Shown: piece by piece, positions 57,332-64,000 of the stretch
How positions within the stretch are numbered: the stretch's first letter is position 1
How the letters are laid out: every line of letters begins with the position of its first letter
Source: Rhizobium leguminosarum bv. trifolii WSM2297
GTDB lineage: Bacteria > Pseudomonadota > Alphaproteobacteria > Rhizobiales > Rhizobiaceae
Assembly (NCBI RefSeq): GCF_000271845.1
Contig: NZ_JH719395.1
Location: 3,978,361-4,042,360 of the forward strand
DNA: 64,000 bases
Reading direction: 5' to 3'
Program-made: the position numbers and the translations under genes
The notes under the pieces: model-generated
What the model was told of the DNA's origin: nothing
The model's input: the letters and a program-made list of their open reading frames with translations, nothing else
Database searches by the model: none

Positions 57332-58231
57332 TTATATCCTGGCTGCGACGTCCGCGCTCGCGGGGATCGAAGGCTGTGCCCCTGATTTCAGGCAGGCGAG
57401 CGAACCGGCAACGGCCGCACGGCGCAGCGCCGAGGCAAAAACGAGGCCCTCGTCGAGGCTGGCCGCGAAGTAGCCGCAGAAAGTGTCTCCGGCGCCGACC
57501 GTATCGACCGGTTCGATCTTGAGGCCTTGCGCCCTTGAAATCGCCCCGTCGCGGATGGCGACGACCCCGTCGCCGCCGAGCGTCACGATCAGCGTCTGGC
57601 CGGTTTCGGCGTGCAGCCGGGCGAGCGCCGCCTCACGCGCCTGCGCGTCCATGCCGTCCTGTCCGGCAAGCCGCTCGAACTCGGTCTCGTTGGCGATGAC
57701 GATATCGGCAAGCCGGCCGAGACGCGGTGCGTCGGGAATCAAAGGAGCAAGGTTGAGGATGCTGGTGACGCCCTTGGCGCGGGCGGCCGACAGGGCGGTC
57801 TCGACGGCATCGGCCGGCACTTCGAGCTGCAGCATCAGGATATCGCCTGCACTCATGCGACCGATCGCCGTCTCGGCATCGGCGGACGTCACCAGACCAT
57901 TGGCGCCGGGAACGACTGCGATCATGTTTTCGCCGTCGCCGCCGACAAGGATCAGCGCCGTACCGGTGGGGCCGTCGACATGTTTGACGCGGGAAAGGTC
58001 GGTTCCCGCCTCGTCGAGCAGGGCAAGGGCGTCAGTGGCGAAACTATCCCTGCCGACGGCGCCAGCCATATGCACATAGCGGCCGGCGCGGCGCGCGGCC
58101 AGCGCCTGGTTGGCGCCCTTGCCGCCGGCGGCGGTGGCAAAACCGTTGCCGGCCACCGTTTCGCCGGGCTTGGGCAGGCGTTCGGTGGTGGCGATAAGGT
58201 CCATGTTGATGGACCCGAAAACTGTGATCAT
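57332..58231 (-). CDS. rbsK: Ribokinase
   Basis: A 299-residue PfkB-family kinase that phosphorylates ribose at O5. It opens with VFGSINMDLIATTERLPKPGET, has the first PfkB signature around AAGGKGANQALAAR, and the second with the catalytic Asp in VDTVGAGDTFCGYF (about residue 250). The ATG at 58231 was chosen because homology begins there. No ribose ABC transporter genes are next to it. Confidence 0.92.
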   Translation of the reverse strand: MITVFGSINMDLIATTERLPKPGETVAGNGFATAAGGKGANQALAARRAGRYVHMAGAVGRDSFATDALALLDEAGTDLSRVKHVDGPTGTALILVGGDGENMIAVVPGANGLVTSADAETAIGRMSAGDILMLQLEVPADAVETALSAARAKGVTSILNLAPLIPDAPRLGRLADIVIANETEFERLAGQDGMDAQAREAALARLHAETGQTLIVTLGGDGVVAIRDGAISRAQGLKIEPVDTVGAGDTFCGYFAASLDEGLVFASALRRAAVAGSLACLKSGAQPSIPASADVAARI

Positions 58232-58349
58232 CAGGGTGTCCCGTCTTTTGGAGCCAGCAAGTGACGTCATAATGCCGAAAACTCTGCGCGTTTTTCGGAA
58301 GACATCATGCTCCTGCTGTTTCATGCGGGCGAGACACTGCCCGAAGCGG

Positions 58350-59570
58350 TCACTCCTCGTCAACCACCCGGAGCTTGAGAAGACCGGTGCGGCTTTCCAC
58401 CGATTTGGCGGCGGGTTCGTTATCGCGTGGTTTGCTGTCGCCGCCGGCCTCGAATTCCAGCGCTTCGATCTTGGCGCCGCGCTTGGTCAGTTTGTCGGCC
58501 GAGGTGACCACCATGTCGATATCCTTCTGCGCCATGGCGAAATGACCCTGCAGCTTGCGCACCCGCTCATCGAGACGGCTAAGATCGTCCATCAGGATCG
58601 CTACTTCGCCCTGGATCAGATGCGCCTGCGCCCGCATGCGCTGGTCTTTGAGCACGGCCTGGATCACCTGGATGGATAGCATCAGCAGCGACGGCGAGAC
58701 GATGACGATGCGCGCGCGGTGCGCCTTCTGCACCAGGGCCTCGAAGTTTTCGTGGATCTCGGCGAAGATCGATTCCGACGGCACGAAGAGAAAGGCCGTA
58801 TCCTGGGTTTCGCCCTGGATCAGATATTTCTCGGAAATGTCCCGGATATGGACCTCCATATCGCGGCGGAACTGCTGGCCGGCGATCTTGCCGGCCTCGG
58901 GGCTGCCGGCGTCGCGGATGGCATTCCAGGCCTCGAGCGGAAATTTCGCGTCGATCACCAGCGGCGGCGCGCCGTTCGGCATGCGGATCGTGCAGTCCGG
59001 CCGCGAGCCGTTCGACAGCGTCTGCTGGAAGCCATAGGCGCCCATCGGCAGGCCGTCGGCGACGATCGTCTCCATCCTCGACTGGCCGAAGGCGCCGCGC
59101 GTCTGCTTGTTGGAAAGAATAGCCTGCAGCCCGACCACATCCTTGGCGAGCGTCTGGATATTGCTCTGCGCCGCATCGATCACCGCCAGTCGCTCCTGCA
59201 GCCGCTGCAGGTTCTCATGTGTCGATTTGGTCTGCTCGGTGATCGTCGAGTTGACGCGCTGCGACATGCCGTCGAGGCGTTGGCTGATGGCCTGATTGAG
59301 CTCACTCTGCCGCGCGCCAAAAACTTCGGTCATCGCGGCGATGCGGCCCTGCATCTCCGCGTGGATCTTCAACAGCTCGGCCATGCGCGCGTCGCCTTCA
59401 GCCGCGCGAAAACTCGCCTCCTCCGCCTGCTCGCGGCGAAGGCTTGCGCCACGCAGCAGAAGGACGATCACCAGAAGCACGAGGGCCAGGAGAACCCCAC
59501 CGGCCAGCGCCAGCATGGCCGGGCTGATCGAGGCAAGCGACAGAGTGAACGAATCGGAATTGACGGTCAT
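58350..59570 (-). CDS. rmuC: DNA recombination protein RmuC
   Basis: A 406-residue protein with an N-terminal membrane anchor (about residues 15-38), a long coiled coil (about 40-150) and a nuclease-like RmuC domain (about 160-370) with GAFGQSRMETIV, VIDAKFPLEAW and the SPSLLMLSIQVIQAVLKDQR segment. RmuC limits inversions at short repeats; the mechanism is unclear. The start is 232 bases from the divergent def gene. Confidence 0.93.
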   Translation of the reverse strand: MTVNSDSFTLSLASISPAMLALAGGVLLALVLLVIVLLLRGASLRREQAEEASFRAAEGDARMAELLKIHAEMQGRIAAMTEVFGARQSELNQAISQRLDGMSQRVNSTITEQTKSTHENLQRLQERLAVIDAAQSNIQTLAKDVVGLQAILSNKQTRGAFGQSRMETIVADGLPMGAYGFQQTLSNGSRPDCTIRMPNGAPPLVIDAKFPLEAWNAIRDAGSPEAGKIAGQQFRRDMEVHIRDISEKYLIQGETQDTAFLFVPSESIFAEIHENFEALVQKAHRARIVIVSPSLLMLSIQVIQAVLKDQRMRAQAHLIQGEVAILMDDLSRLDERVRKLQGHFAMAQKDIDMVVTSADKLTKRGAKIEALEFEAGGDSKPRDNEPAAKSVESRTGLLKLRVVDEE

Positions 59571-59725
59571 GCCGCAACCATAACAGAAGAGATGGCAATA
59601 TATAGATCAAAACGTGAACGGAATTGGCGGTCCCCAATATCTTCGCACGCTGCGGCTCGCGCCCGAGCTGCGGTCTTCAGTCATCGCTGTCCGCCGGGTC
59701 CCTTAGGCGAATATGGCGAAATTCC

Positions 59726-59758
59726 GGGCGGGGATGCAAAAAAGCGTCTTCCCCGCCC
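59726..59758 (+). other. Hairpin upstream of def
   Basis: GGGCGGGGA (59726-59734) pairs with TCCCCGCCC (59750-59758) over 9 bp in the 232-base def-rmuC gap, 44 bases before the def start. No clear promoter boxes were found in this gap. Confidence 0.4.
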
Positions 59759-59802
59759 GCCGGATAATTCCATAGTCGGAAAAGATGGGTTATGGGAACG
59801 CC

Positions 59803-60318
59803 ATGACCATCAAGCCACTCATCATTCTTCCCGATCCTATTCTCCGCCAGGCCTCCAAGCCGATCGAGCGGGTCGACGCCGACCTGCAGCGTCTTGCCGA
59901 CGATATGCTGGAAACCATGTACGACGCGCCGGGCATCGGCCTTGCGGCGATCCAGATTGGCGTGCCGCGCCGCATGCTGGTCATCGATGTGTCGCGCGAG
60001 GGCGAGGAAAAGCAGCCGCAGGTCTTCATCAACCCGGAGATCGTCAAATCTTCCGACGAGCGTTCGATCTATGAGGAAGGCTGCCTGTCTATCCCGGATT
60101 ATTATGCCGAGGTCGAGCGCCCGGCCGTCGTTTCGGTCAAATATCTCGACCGCAACGGCAAGGAACAGACAGTAGAAGCCGACGGCCTGCTCGCCACCTG
60201 CCTGCAGCACGAGATCGATCACCTGAACGGTGTGCTGTTCATCGACTATATCTCGCGGCTGAAGCGGGAAATGGTGATCAAGAAGTTCACCAAGGCGGCG
60301 AAATCCAAGGCGCTCTGA
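59803..60318 (+). CDS. def: Peptide deformylase
   Basis: A 171-residue metalloenzyme removing the N-formyl group from new proteins. All three family motifs are present: [10 protein letters not shown] (motif 1, with the GxGxAAxQ pattern), EGCLSIP (motif 2, metal Cys) and HEIDHLNG (motif 3, HEXXH type). The ATG at 59803 was chosen over one 18 bases upstream by homology. def is normally followed directly by fmt; here a toxin-antitoxin pair lies between them. Confidence 0.96.
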   Translation: MTIKPLIILPDPILRQASKPIERVDADLQRLADDMLETMYDAPGIGLAAIQIGVPRRMLVIDVSREGEEKQPQVFINPEIVKSSDERSIYEEGCLSIPDYYAEVERPAVVSVKYLDRNGKEQTVEADGLLATCLQHEIDHLNGVLFIDYISRLKREMVIKKFTKAAKSKAL

Positions 60319-60326
60319 GTGTCGCG

Positions 60327-60373
60327 TTGAAAATGTACCGGCAAAGCATTATGATATCGGTGATATCATAATG
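60327..60373 (+). promoter_or_regulatory. Promoter and operator of the vapBC pair
   Basis: TTGAAA (60327-60332), exactly 17 bases, then TATGAT (60350-60355) is a near-consensus promoter. A perfect inverted repeat with 12-base arms and a GGT centre, CATTATGATATC/GATATCATAATG (60347-60373), covers the -10 box. This is the expected layout of a toxin-antitoxin operator at which VapB or VapBC represses its own promoter. Confidence 0.75.
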
Positions 60374-60384
60374 AGAGGTGCCGC

Positions 60385-60669
60385 ATGGGCGATCTTCTGA
60401 TCAGAAATATTTCCGATGCAATGAAGCGAGACATTGCGGAAGCGGCGCAGCGGAGCGGGAACAGTCTTTCCGACGAGGCCAAGGATCTTTTGCGGGACGC
60501 TCTTCAAAGAAAGACCGAAGCAAAATCCGAGACCGTGTCGGTGTATGACGCGATACGCGCCGCTTTCGTCAGCGAAAATGCAGTGGACGATGAATTTGCG
60601 GCAATCATGGAAGAAATCGAGGCCGCGCGGAAAAAGGATTTCGGCCGGCCGTTCGAGGATTTCGAATGA
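60385..60669 (+). CDS. vapB: VapB/FitA-type antitoxin
   Basis: A 94-residue protein with an N-terminal ribbon-helix-helix DNA-binding domain (GDLLIRNISDAMKRDIAEAAQRSGNSLSDEAKDLLRDAL, the FitA/Arc-type pattern) and an acidic C-terminal tail (AIMEEIEAARKKDFGRPFEDF) that should wrap the toxin. A GAGAGG site precedes the ATG, and the palindromic operator lies immediately upstream. Its stop overlaps the toxin start by 4 bases. GC content is lower than that of def and fmt. Confidence 0.88.
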   Translation: MGDLLIRNISDAMKRDIAEAAQRSGNSLSDEAKDLLRDALQRKTEAKSETVSVYDAIRAAFVSENAVDDEFAAIMEEIEAARKKDFGRPFEDFE

Positions 60670-61088
60670 TCGTTCTCGATACGAATGTGGTTTCCGAGTT
60701 CGCCCGGCCGTTGCCAAATGAAAAGGTGAAGGCCTGGATATTGCGGCAGGATGGCGCGAGAATCTGGCTTTGCACTGTCGGACTGATGGAGCAGATTTAC
60801 GGTGCCGAAAAAGTTCGCCTGAAGACCGGATCGGATCGCTTCTTTCGTGCCATCGAGAATTTGGTGAAAGGCCAATTTCGTGACCGTATCGTCGGCTGGG
60901 ATTTGGACGCGGCCATGGCAACCGGGCGCCTGCGGGCGAAACGTGAAAACATCGGTCGGCCGATTTCGGTCCAGGATGCGATGATTGCCGCCATCTGCCT
61001 TGCCAATGGCGCGACGCTCGCCACCCGCAACACCAGAGATTTCGAAGGACTTGATCTCAAGCTCGTAAACCCGTTTGAAGAGGGTTGA
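60666..61088 (+). CDS. vapC: VapC/FitB-type PIN-domain toxin
   Basis: A 140-residue PIN-domain ribonuclease. Acidic active-site positions are visible: Asp in [10 protein letters not shown] (residue 5), Glu in [10 protein letters not shown] (about 42), Asp in [10 protein letters not shown] (about 102) and the [12 protein letters not shown] end. It would cleave RNA, often initiator tRNA, when free of antitoxin. It overlaps the antitoxin by 4 bases. The frame and motifs are intact, so it looks active. Confidence 0.9.
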   Translation: MIVLDTNVVSEFARPLPNEKVKAWILRQDGARIWLCTVGLMEQIYGAEKVRLKTGSDRFFRAIENLVKGQFRDRIVGWDLDAAMATGRLRAKRENIGRPISVQDAMIAAICLANGATLATRNTRDFEGLDLKLVNPFEEG

Positions 61089-61108
61089 TCCTCAATTGGC
61101 GAGATAGA

Positions 61109-62044
61109 ATGTCTCTTAGCATCATCTTCATGGGAACCCCGGAGTTCTCGGTTCCGACCCTACGCCTGCTCGTCGACGCGGGTCACCGGATCGTCGCGGT
61201 CTATACGCAGCCGCCGCGGCCGGGCGGCCGGCGCGGGCTCGATCTGCAGAAGTCGCCGGTGCATCAGGCGGCCGAACTGCTCGGTCTTCCGGTCTTCACC
61301 CCGGTGAATTTCAAGGACCCCGAGGAGCGTGAGCGGTTTGCAGCCCTCAATGCCGATGTCGCCGTCGTCGTCGCCTACGGCTTGCTGCTGCCGGAAGCGA
61401 TTTTGAACGGCACCCGCGACGGCTGCTATAACGGCCATGCCTCGCTGCTGCCGCGCTGGCGGGGGGCTGCCCCCATCCAGCGGGCGATCATGGCCGGTGA
61501 CGCAGAAACCGGTATGATGGTGATGAAGATGGACAAGGGCCTCGATACCGGCGCCGTCGCACTCACCCGCAAAGTCGAGATCGGCCCGAACATGACCGCA
61601 GGTGAATTGCATGACCGGCTGATGCAGGTCGGCGCCAAGGCGATGGCGGAAGCCATGGTGAAGCTGGAGATGAACGACCTGCCGCTGACGCCGCAGCCGC
61701 AAGAGGGCGTGCTCTATGCCGCCAAGATCGACAAGGGCGAGACGCGCATCGATTTCGCCAGGGATGCGAGCGATGTGCACAATCATATCCGCGGTCTGGC
61801 GCCATTTCCGGGCGCCTGGTTCGAACTTATGATCGGCGGCAAGCCGGAGCGGGTGAAGGTGCTGGGCTCGGAGCTGGCGGAGGGGCAGGGGCCGGCCGGG
61901 CAATTGCTGAGCGACGATCTCGTCGTCGCCTGTGCGTCGGGCGCCGTGCGGCTGACACGGCTGCAAAAGGCAGGCGGCAAGCCGCTGGCGGCAGCCGATT
62001 TCCTCAGGGGCACGCCGCTTGGCGCAGGCATGAGGCTCTCCTGA
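61109..62044 (+). CDS. fmt: Methionyl-tRNA formyltransferase
   Basis: A 311-residue enzyme that formylates initiator Met-tRNA. The formyl-transferase domain has [10 protein letters not shown] and the catalytic region [20 protein letters not shown]; the C-terminal tRNA-binding domain follows from about residue 210. The ATG at 61109 was chosen by homology; an 8-residue in-frame extension starts inside vapC. Read-through from def now has to cross vapBC. It overlaps truA by one base. Confidence 0.96.
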   Translation: MSLSIIFMGTPEFSVPTLRLLVDAGHRIVAVYTQPPRPGGRRGLDLQKSPVHQAAELLGLPVFTPVNFKDPEERERFAALNADVAVVVAYGLLLPEAILNGTRDGCYNGHASLLPRWRGAAPIQRAIMAGDAETGMMVMKMDKGLDTGAVALTRKVEIGPNMTAGELHDRLMQVGAKAMAEAMVKLEMNDLPLTPQPQEGVLYAAKIDKGETRIDFARDASDVHNHIRGLAPFPGAWFELMIGGKPERVKVLGSELAEGQGPAGQLLSDDLVVACASGAVRLTRLQKAGGKPLAAADFLRGTPLGAGMRLS

Positions 62045-62844
62045 TGCCGCGTTTCCGCATGACCGTCGAATATGACGGCGGCCCCTATGTCGGTTGGCAG
62101 CGGCAGGAGAACGGCCACTCGGTGCAAGGCGCGATCGAGGCCGCTGTGCTGTCGCTGACCGGCGAGACGGTCTCCGTCCGCGGCGCCGGGCGCACCGATT
62201 CCGGCGTCCACGCCATGGGGCAGGTGATCCATACCGATCTTTCGAAGGACTGGTCGCCCTATCAGCTGCAAAACGCATTGAACGCGCATCTGAGGCTTGC
62301 CGGTGAACGTGTCGCCATTCTCGATGTCGAGACAGCTCCCGAATTCTTCGATGCCCGCTTCTCGGCGCTCAGGCGCCATTACCTCTACCGCATCGTGAGC
62401 CGCCGGGCGCCGCTGGCGCTCGAAGCCGGCAAGGCCTGGTGGGTGCCGAAGCTGCTTGACTACGAGACCATGCACGCCGCCGCCCAGAGGCTGGTCGGCC
62501 GGCACGATTTCTCCACTTTCCGCGCCGCCCATTGCCAGGCAAACAGCCCGGTGCGCACACTCGACCGGCTGGATGTGACGCGCAACGGCGAACTGATCGA
62601 GATCCGCGCCACGGCGCAGAGTTTTCTGCACAACCAGATCCGTTCCTTCGCCGGCACACTGAAGCTCGCCGGTGAAGGCAAATGGACGCCTGACGATGTC
62701 GAGGCCGCCCTCGAAGCGCGCGACCGCAAGGCCTGCGGCCCGGTGGCGCCGCCCGATGGGCTCTATTTCCTGCAGGTGGATTATCCGGACGTGATCCCCG
62801 ACCGCCGCAGGCCGGTCAGCGATCCCGATGACGATCGATCGTAA
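62044..62844 (+). CDS. truA: tRNA pseudouridine(38-40) synthase
   Basis: A 266-residue enzyme making pseudouridine at positions 38-40 in the tRNA anticodon arm. The catalytic Asp is in [15 protein letters not shown] (about residue 56). The family segments RRHYLYRI and [11 protein letters not shown] are present. The start ATG overlaps the fmt stop as TGATG, so the two are translationally coupled. Confidence 0.96.
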   Translation: MPRFRMTVEYDGGPYVGWQRQENGHSVQGAIEAAVLSLTGETVSVRGAGRTDSGVHAMGQVIHTDLSKDWSPYQLQNALNAHLRLAGERVAILDVETAPEFFDARFSALRRHYLYRIVSRRAPLALEAGKAWWVPKLLDYETMHAAAQRLVGRHDFSTFRAAHCQANSPVRTLDRLDVTRNGELIEIRATAQSFLHNQIRSFAGTLKLAGEGKWTPDDVEAALEARDRKACGPVAPPDGLYFLQVDYPDVIPDRRRPVSDPDDDRS

Positions 62845-62850
62845 GCTTCG

Positions 62851-63447
62851 TCAGACCGGATAGATACCGAGGAAGTGCTGCAGATATTCCGAAAGGATCA
62901 TCGATGGCACGAGCAGCACCAGCGTCATCGCCCCGACCATCAGCGCGTGACCTTGGCAGATCATCCGCAGAATGCGCGCCAGCACGAAGACCTGCGCCAG
63001 CATGAAGGCAAGCAGCAGCAGCGAGACGAGGCCGACGGAGCCCGGAAGGAAGACCACCATCGCCAGCAGCAGCCCGTTGATATAGGAGAGCGGCACGCCG
63101 AGCCAGTTGACGCTGACGACGACGGGGGCGAAACGCTCGCCCATACGGAAGGCCAGCAGCAGCAGCCCGGCAAAGACCAGCGGCACGAACCAGTTGGCGA
63201 GCTCGACGAGGCCCAGCCTGAGATAGAAGGCAAAGCCGACATAGGCTTCCGGCGGCATCGACCGCAGAAAGACCTGTCGCCACCAGAGCCAGGAAATGCC
63301 CATCGGCGGCAGGCACCAGGCGATCGCCCAGAACGAGCGGTTGACGCCGCGCTCGGACATGTCGAGGTAGCGGAAGCCGCGCGGATCCAGCCGGATCAGC
63401 AGCCAGAGGCCGGCCAGATAATACTGGACTTCCTTAAAGCCCGGCAT
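62851..63447 (-). CDS. Conserved membrane protein of unknown function
   Basis: A 198-residue polytopic membrane protein with about five hydrophobic segments (for example WFVPLVFAGLLLLAFRM and GSVGLVSLLLLAFMLAQVFVL) and no signal peptide. I cannot name a family with confidence. The start overlaps the end of dapE by 14 bases, so it is co-translated with dapE. It converges on truA with only 6 bases between the stops. Confidence 0.8.
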   Translation of the reverse strand: MPGFKEVQYYLAGLWLLIRLDPRGFRYLDMSERGVNRSFWAIAWCLPPMGISWLWWRQVFLRSMPPEAYVGFAFYLRLGLVELANWFVPLVFAGLLLLAFRMGERFAPVVVSVNWLGVPLSYINGLLLAMVVFLPGSVGLVSLLLLAFMLAQVFVLARILRMICQGHALMVGAMTLVLLVPSMILSEYLQHFLGIYPV

Positions 63448-64000
63448 TGGCGAACCAGCGGGCGATGAAGGTTTCGTAGATTGCCGTCAGCGTCTCCAGG
63501 TCGGCGACAGCGACGCGCTCGTCGACCATGTGCATCGTCTGGCCGACGAGGCCGAACTCGACGACCGGGCAATAATCCTTGATGAAGCGCGCATCCGACG
63601 TGCCGCCGGTGGTGGACAGCTGCGGCGACCGGCCGGCGACGCTCTCGACCGCGGAAGACAGCGAGGCGATCAGCGCGTTGTTGCGCGTCAGGAAAACATG
63701 GCTTGGCCGGTCGGCCCAGTCGATATCGTATTTCACCGCTTCGCGGCCCGGCCTGAGCTGGCCGTTGCCGGCGGCGGCATCGAGGCGCCGGAGGATTTCG
63801 GCGCGAAGCGTCTCGACCGTCCAGCTGTCGTTGAAGCGGATGTTGAAGCTTGCCGAGGCCTTGGCCGGAATGACATTGGTTGCCGGGTTGCCGACATCGA
63901 CCGTGGTCACCTCGAGATTCGAGGGCTGGAAGTCGGCGGTGCCGCTGTCGAAAGGCGGGTCCATCAGCGCCTGGGTCAGCTGCAGCATGCCGCGCACCGG
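63434..64000 (-). CDS. dapE: Succinyl-diaminopimelate desuccinylase, 5' end cut by the window
   Basis: The C-terminal 188 residues of an M20-family zinc amidohydrolase in the lysine/diaminopimelate pathway. The DapE-type dimerisation domain is seen (FQPSNLEVTTVDVGNPATNVIPAKASASFNIRFND), then the zinc-ligand region TTGGTSDARFI and the end GLVGQTMHMVDERV with the metal-binding His. The gene continues past base 64000, so the start is not visible. Confidence 0.92.
   Translation of the reverse strand, partial: PVRGMLQLTQALMDPPFDSGTADFQPSNLEVTTVDVGNPATNVIPAKASASFNIRFNDSWTVETLRAEILRRLDAAAGNGQLRPGREAVKYDIDWADRPSHVFLTRNNALIASLSSAVESVAGRSPQLSTTGGTSDARFIKDYCPVVEFGLVGQTMHMVDERVAVADLETLTAIYETFIARWFANAGL

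Noticed and set aside
54836..57385. 849-residue open frame opposite the chemoreceptor gene
   Set aside because: Antisense shadow; the minus-strand chemoreceptor has all expected domains, a good ribosome site and the C-terminal tether.

Overview
The window is a stretch of core chromosome from an alphaproteobacterium of the Rhizobium leguminosarum/etli group. Nearly every protein is of a rhizobial type. The markers are the Fur-family regulator Mur, a PraR/PhrR-type XRE regulator beside lnt (the actA locus), the ornithine-lipid acyltransferases OlsA and OlsB, a malic enzyme fused to a phosphotransacetylase-like domain, lptCAB-rpoN-hpf-ptsN, and a RIME-like intergenic palindromic element. The species assignment rests on recalled protein families and gene order, not on a database search. 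No rRNA, tRNA, CRISPR array, prophage or intact insertion sequence was seen.

Layout. 1-3.6 kb: end of an enoyl-CoA hydratase gene, rpsT, an 800-base intergenic region rich in GANTC (CcrM) sites, then dnaA. 3.7-10.8 kb: a saccharopine-dehydrogenase-like gene, a leftward group hemW-rdgB-VOC-rph, divergent hrcA-grpE, and a nucleoside hydrolase. 11-12.6 kb: a small heat-shock protein with a sigma-32-like promoter, a DUF1150 gene, and a lone RibD/DHFR-like reductase. 12.7-24.5 kb: a long leftward block, metK-trmB, praR, lnt, a CorC-type protein, ybeY-phoH, miaB, olsA, mur, rimI-tsaB and an NfuA-like gene. 24.5-35.1 kb: usp, trpS, a VOC gene, a divergent M15-type peptidase, a RIME-like element, then leftward mutS-hypothetical-glnD-murJ. 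35.2-45.3 kb: malic enzyme, a lone AraC regulator, olsB, a hybrid histidine kinase, and a translationally coupled lspA-rRNA methylases-NUDIX cluster. 45.4-57.1 kb: CoxG-like, GNAT, LapA-like, ihfB, sppA, then lptC-lptA-lptB-rpoN-EamA-hpf-ptsN and a large chemoreceptor. 57.3-64 kb: rbsK, rmuC, def, a VapBC toxin-antitoxin pair, fmt, truA, a membrane protein and the end of dapE.

How it fits together. Most of the genes are housekeeping: translation and tRNA/rRNA modification (rpsT, trmB, miaB, ybeY, tsaB, rimI, trpS, def, fmt, truA, hpf), replication and repair (dnaA, mutS, rmuC), envelope building (lnt, lspA, murJ, lptCAB, sppA, olsA, olsB, dapE), and nitrogen and global regulation (glnD, rpoN, ptsN). 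The parts that look accessory or regulatory are the vapBC module placed between def and fmt, the EamA exporter placed between rpoN and hpf, the AraC gene, the reductase at 12 kb, and several palindromic elements in intergenic DNA.

No clearly undescribed multi-gene system was found. The best leads are the GANTC cluster upstream of dnaA, the vapBC insertion with its palindrome over the promoter, the palindrome over the metK promoter, the paired palindromes between the VOC and M15 genes, and a dispersed palindromic repeat at 45.9 kb.
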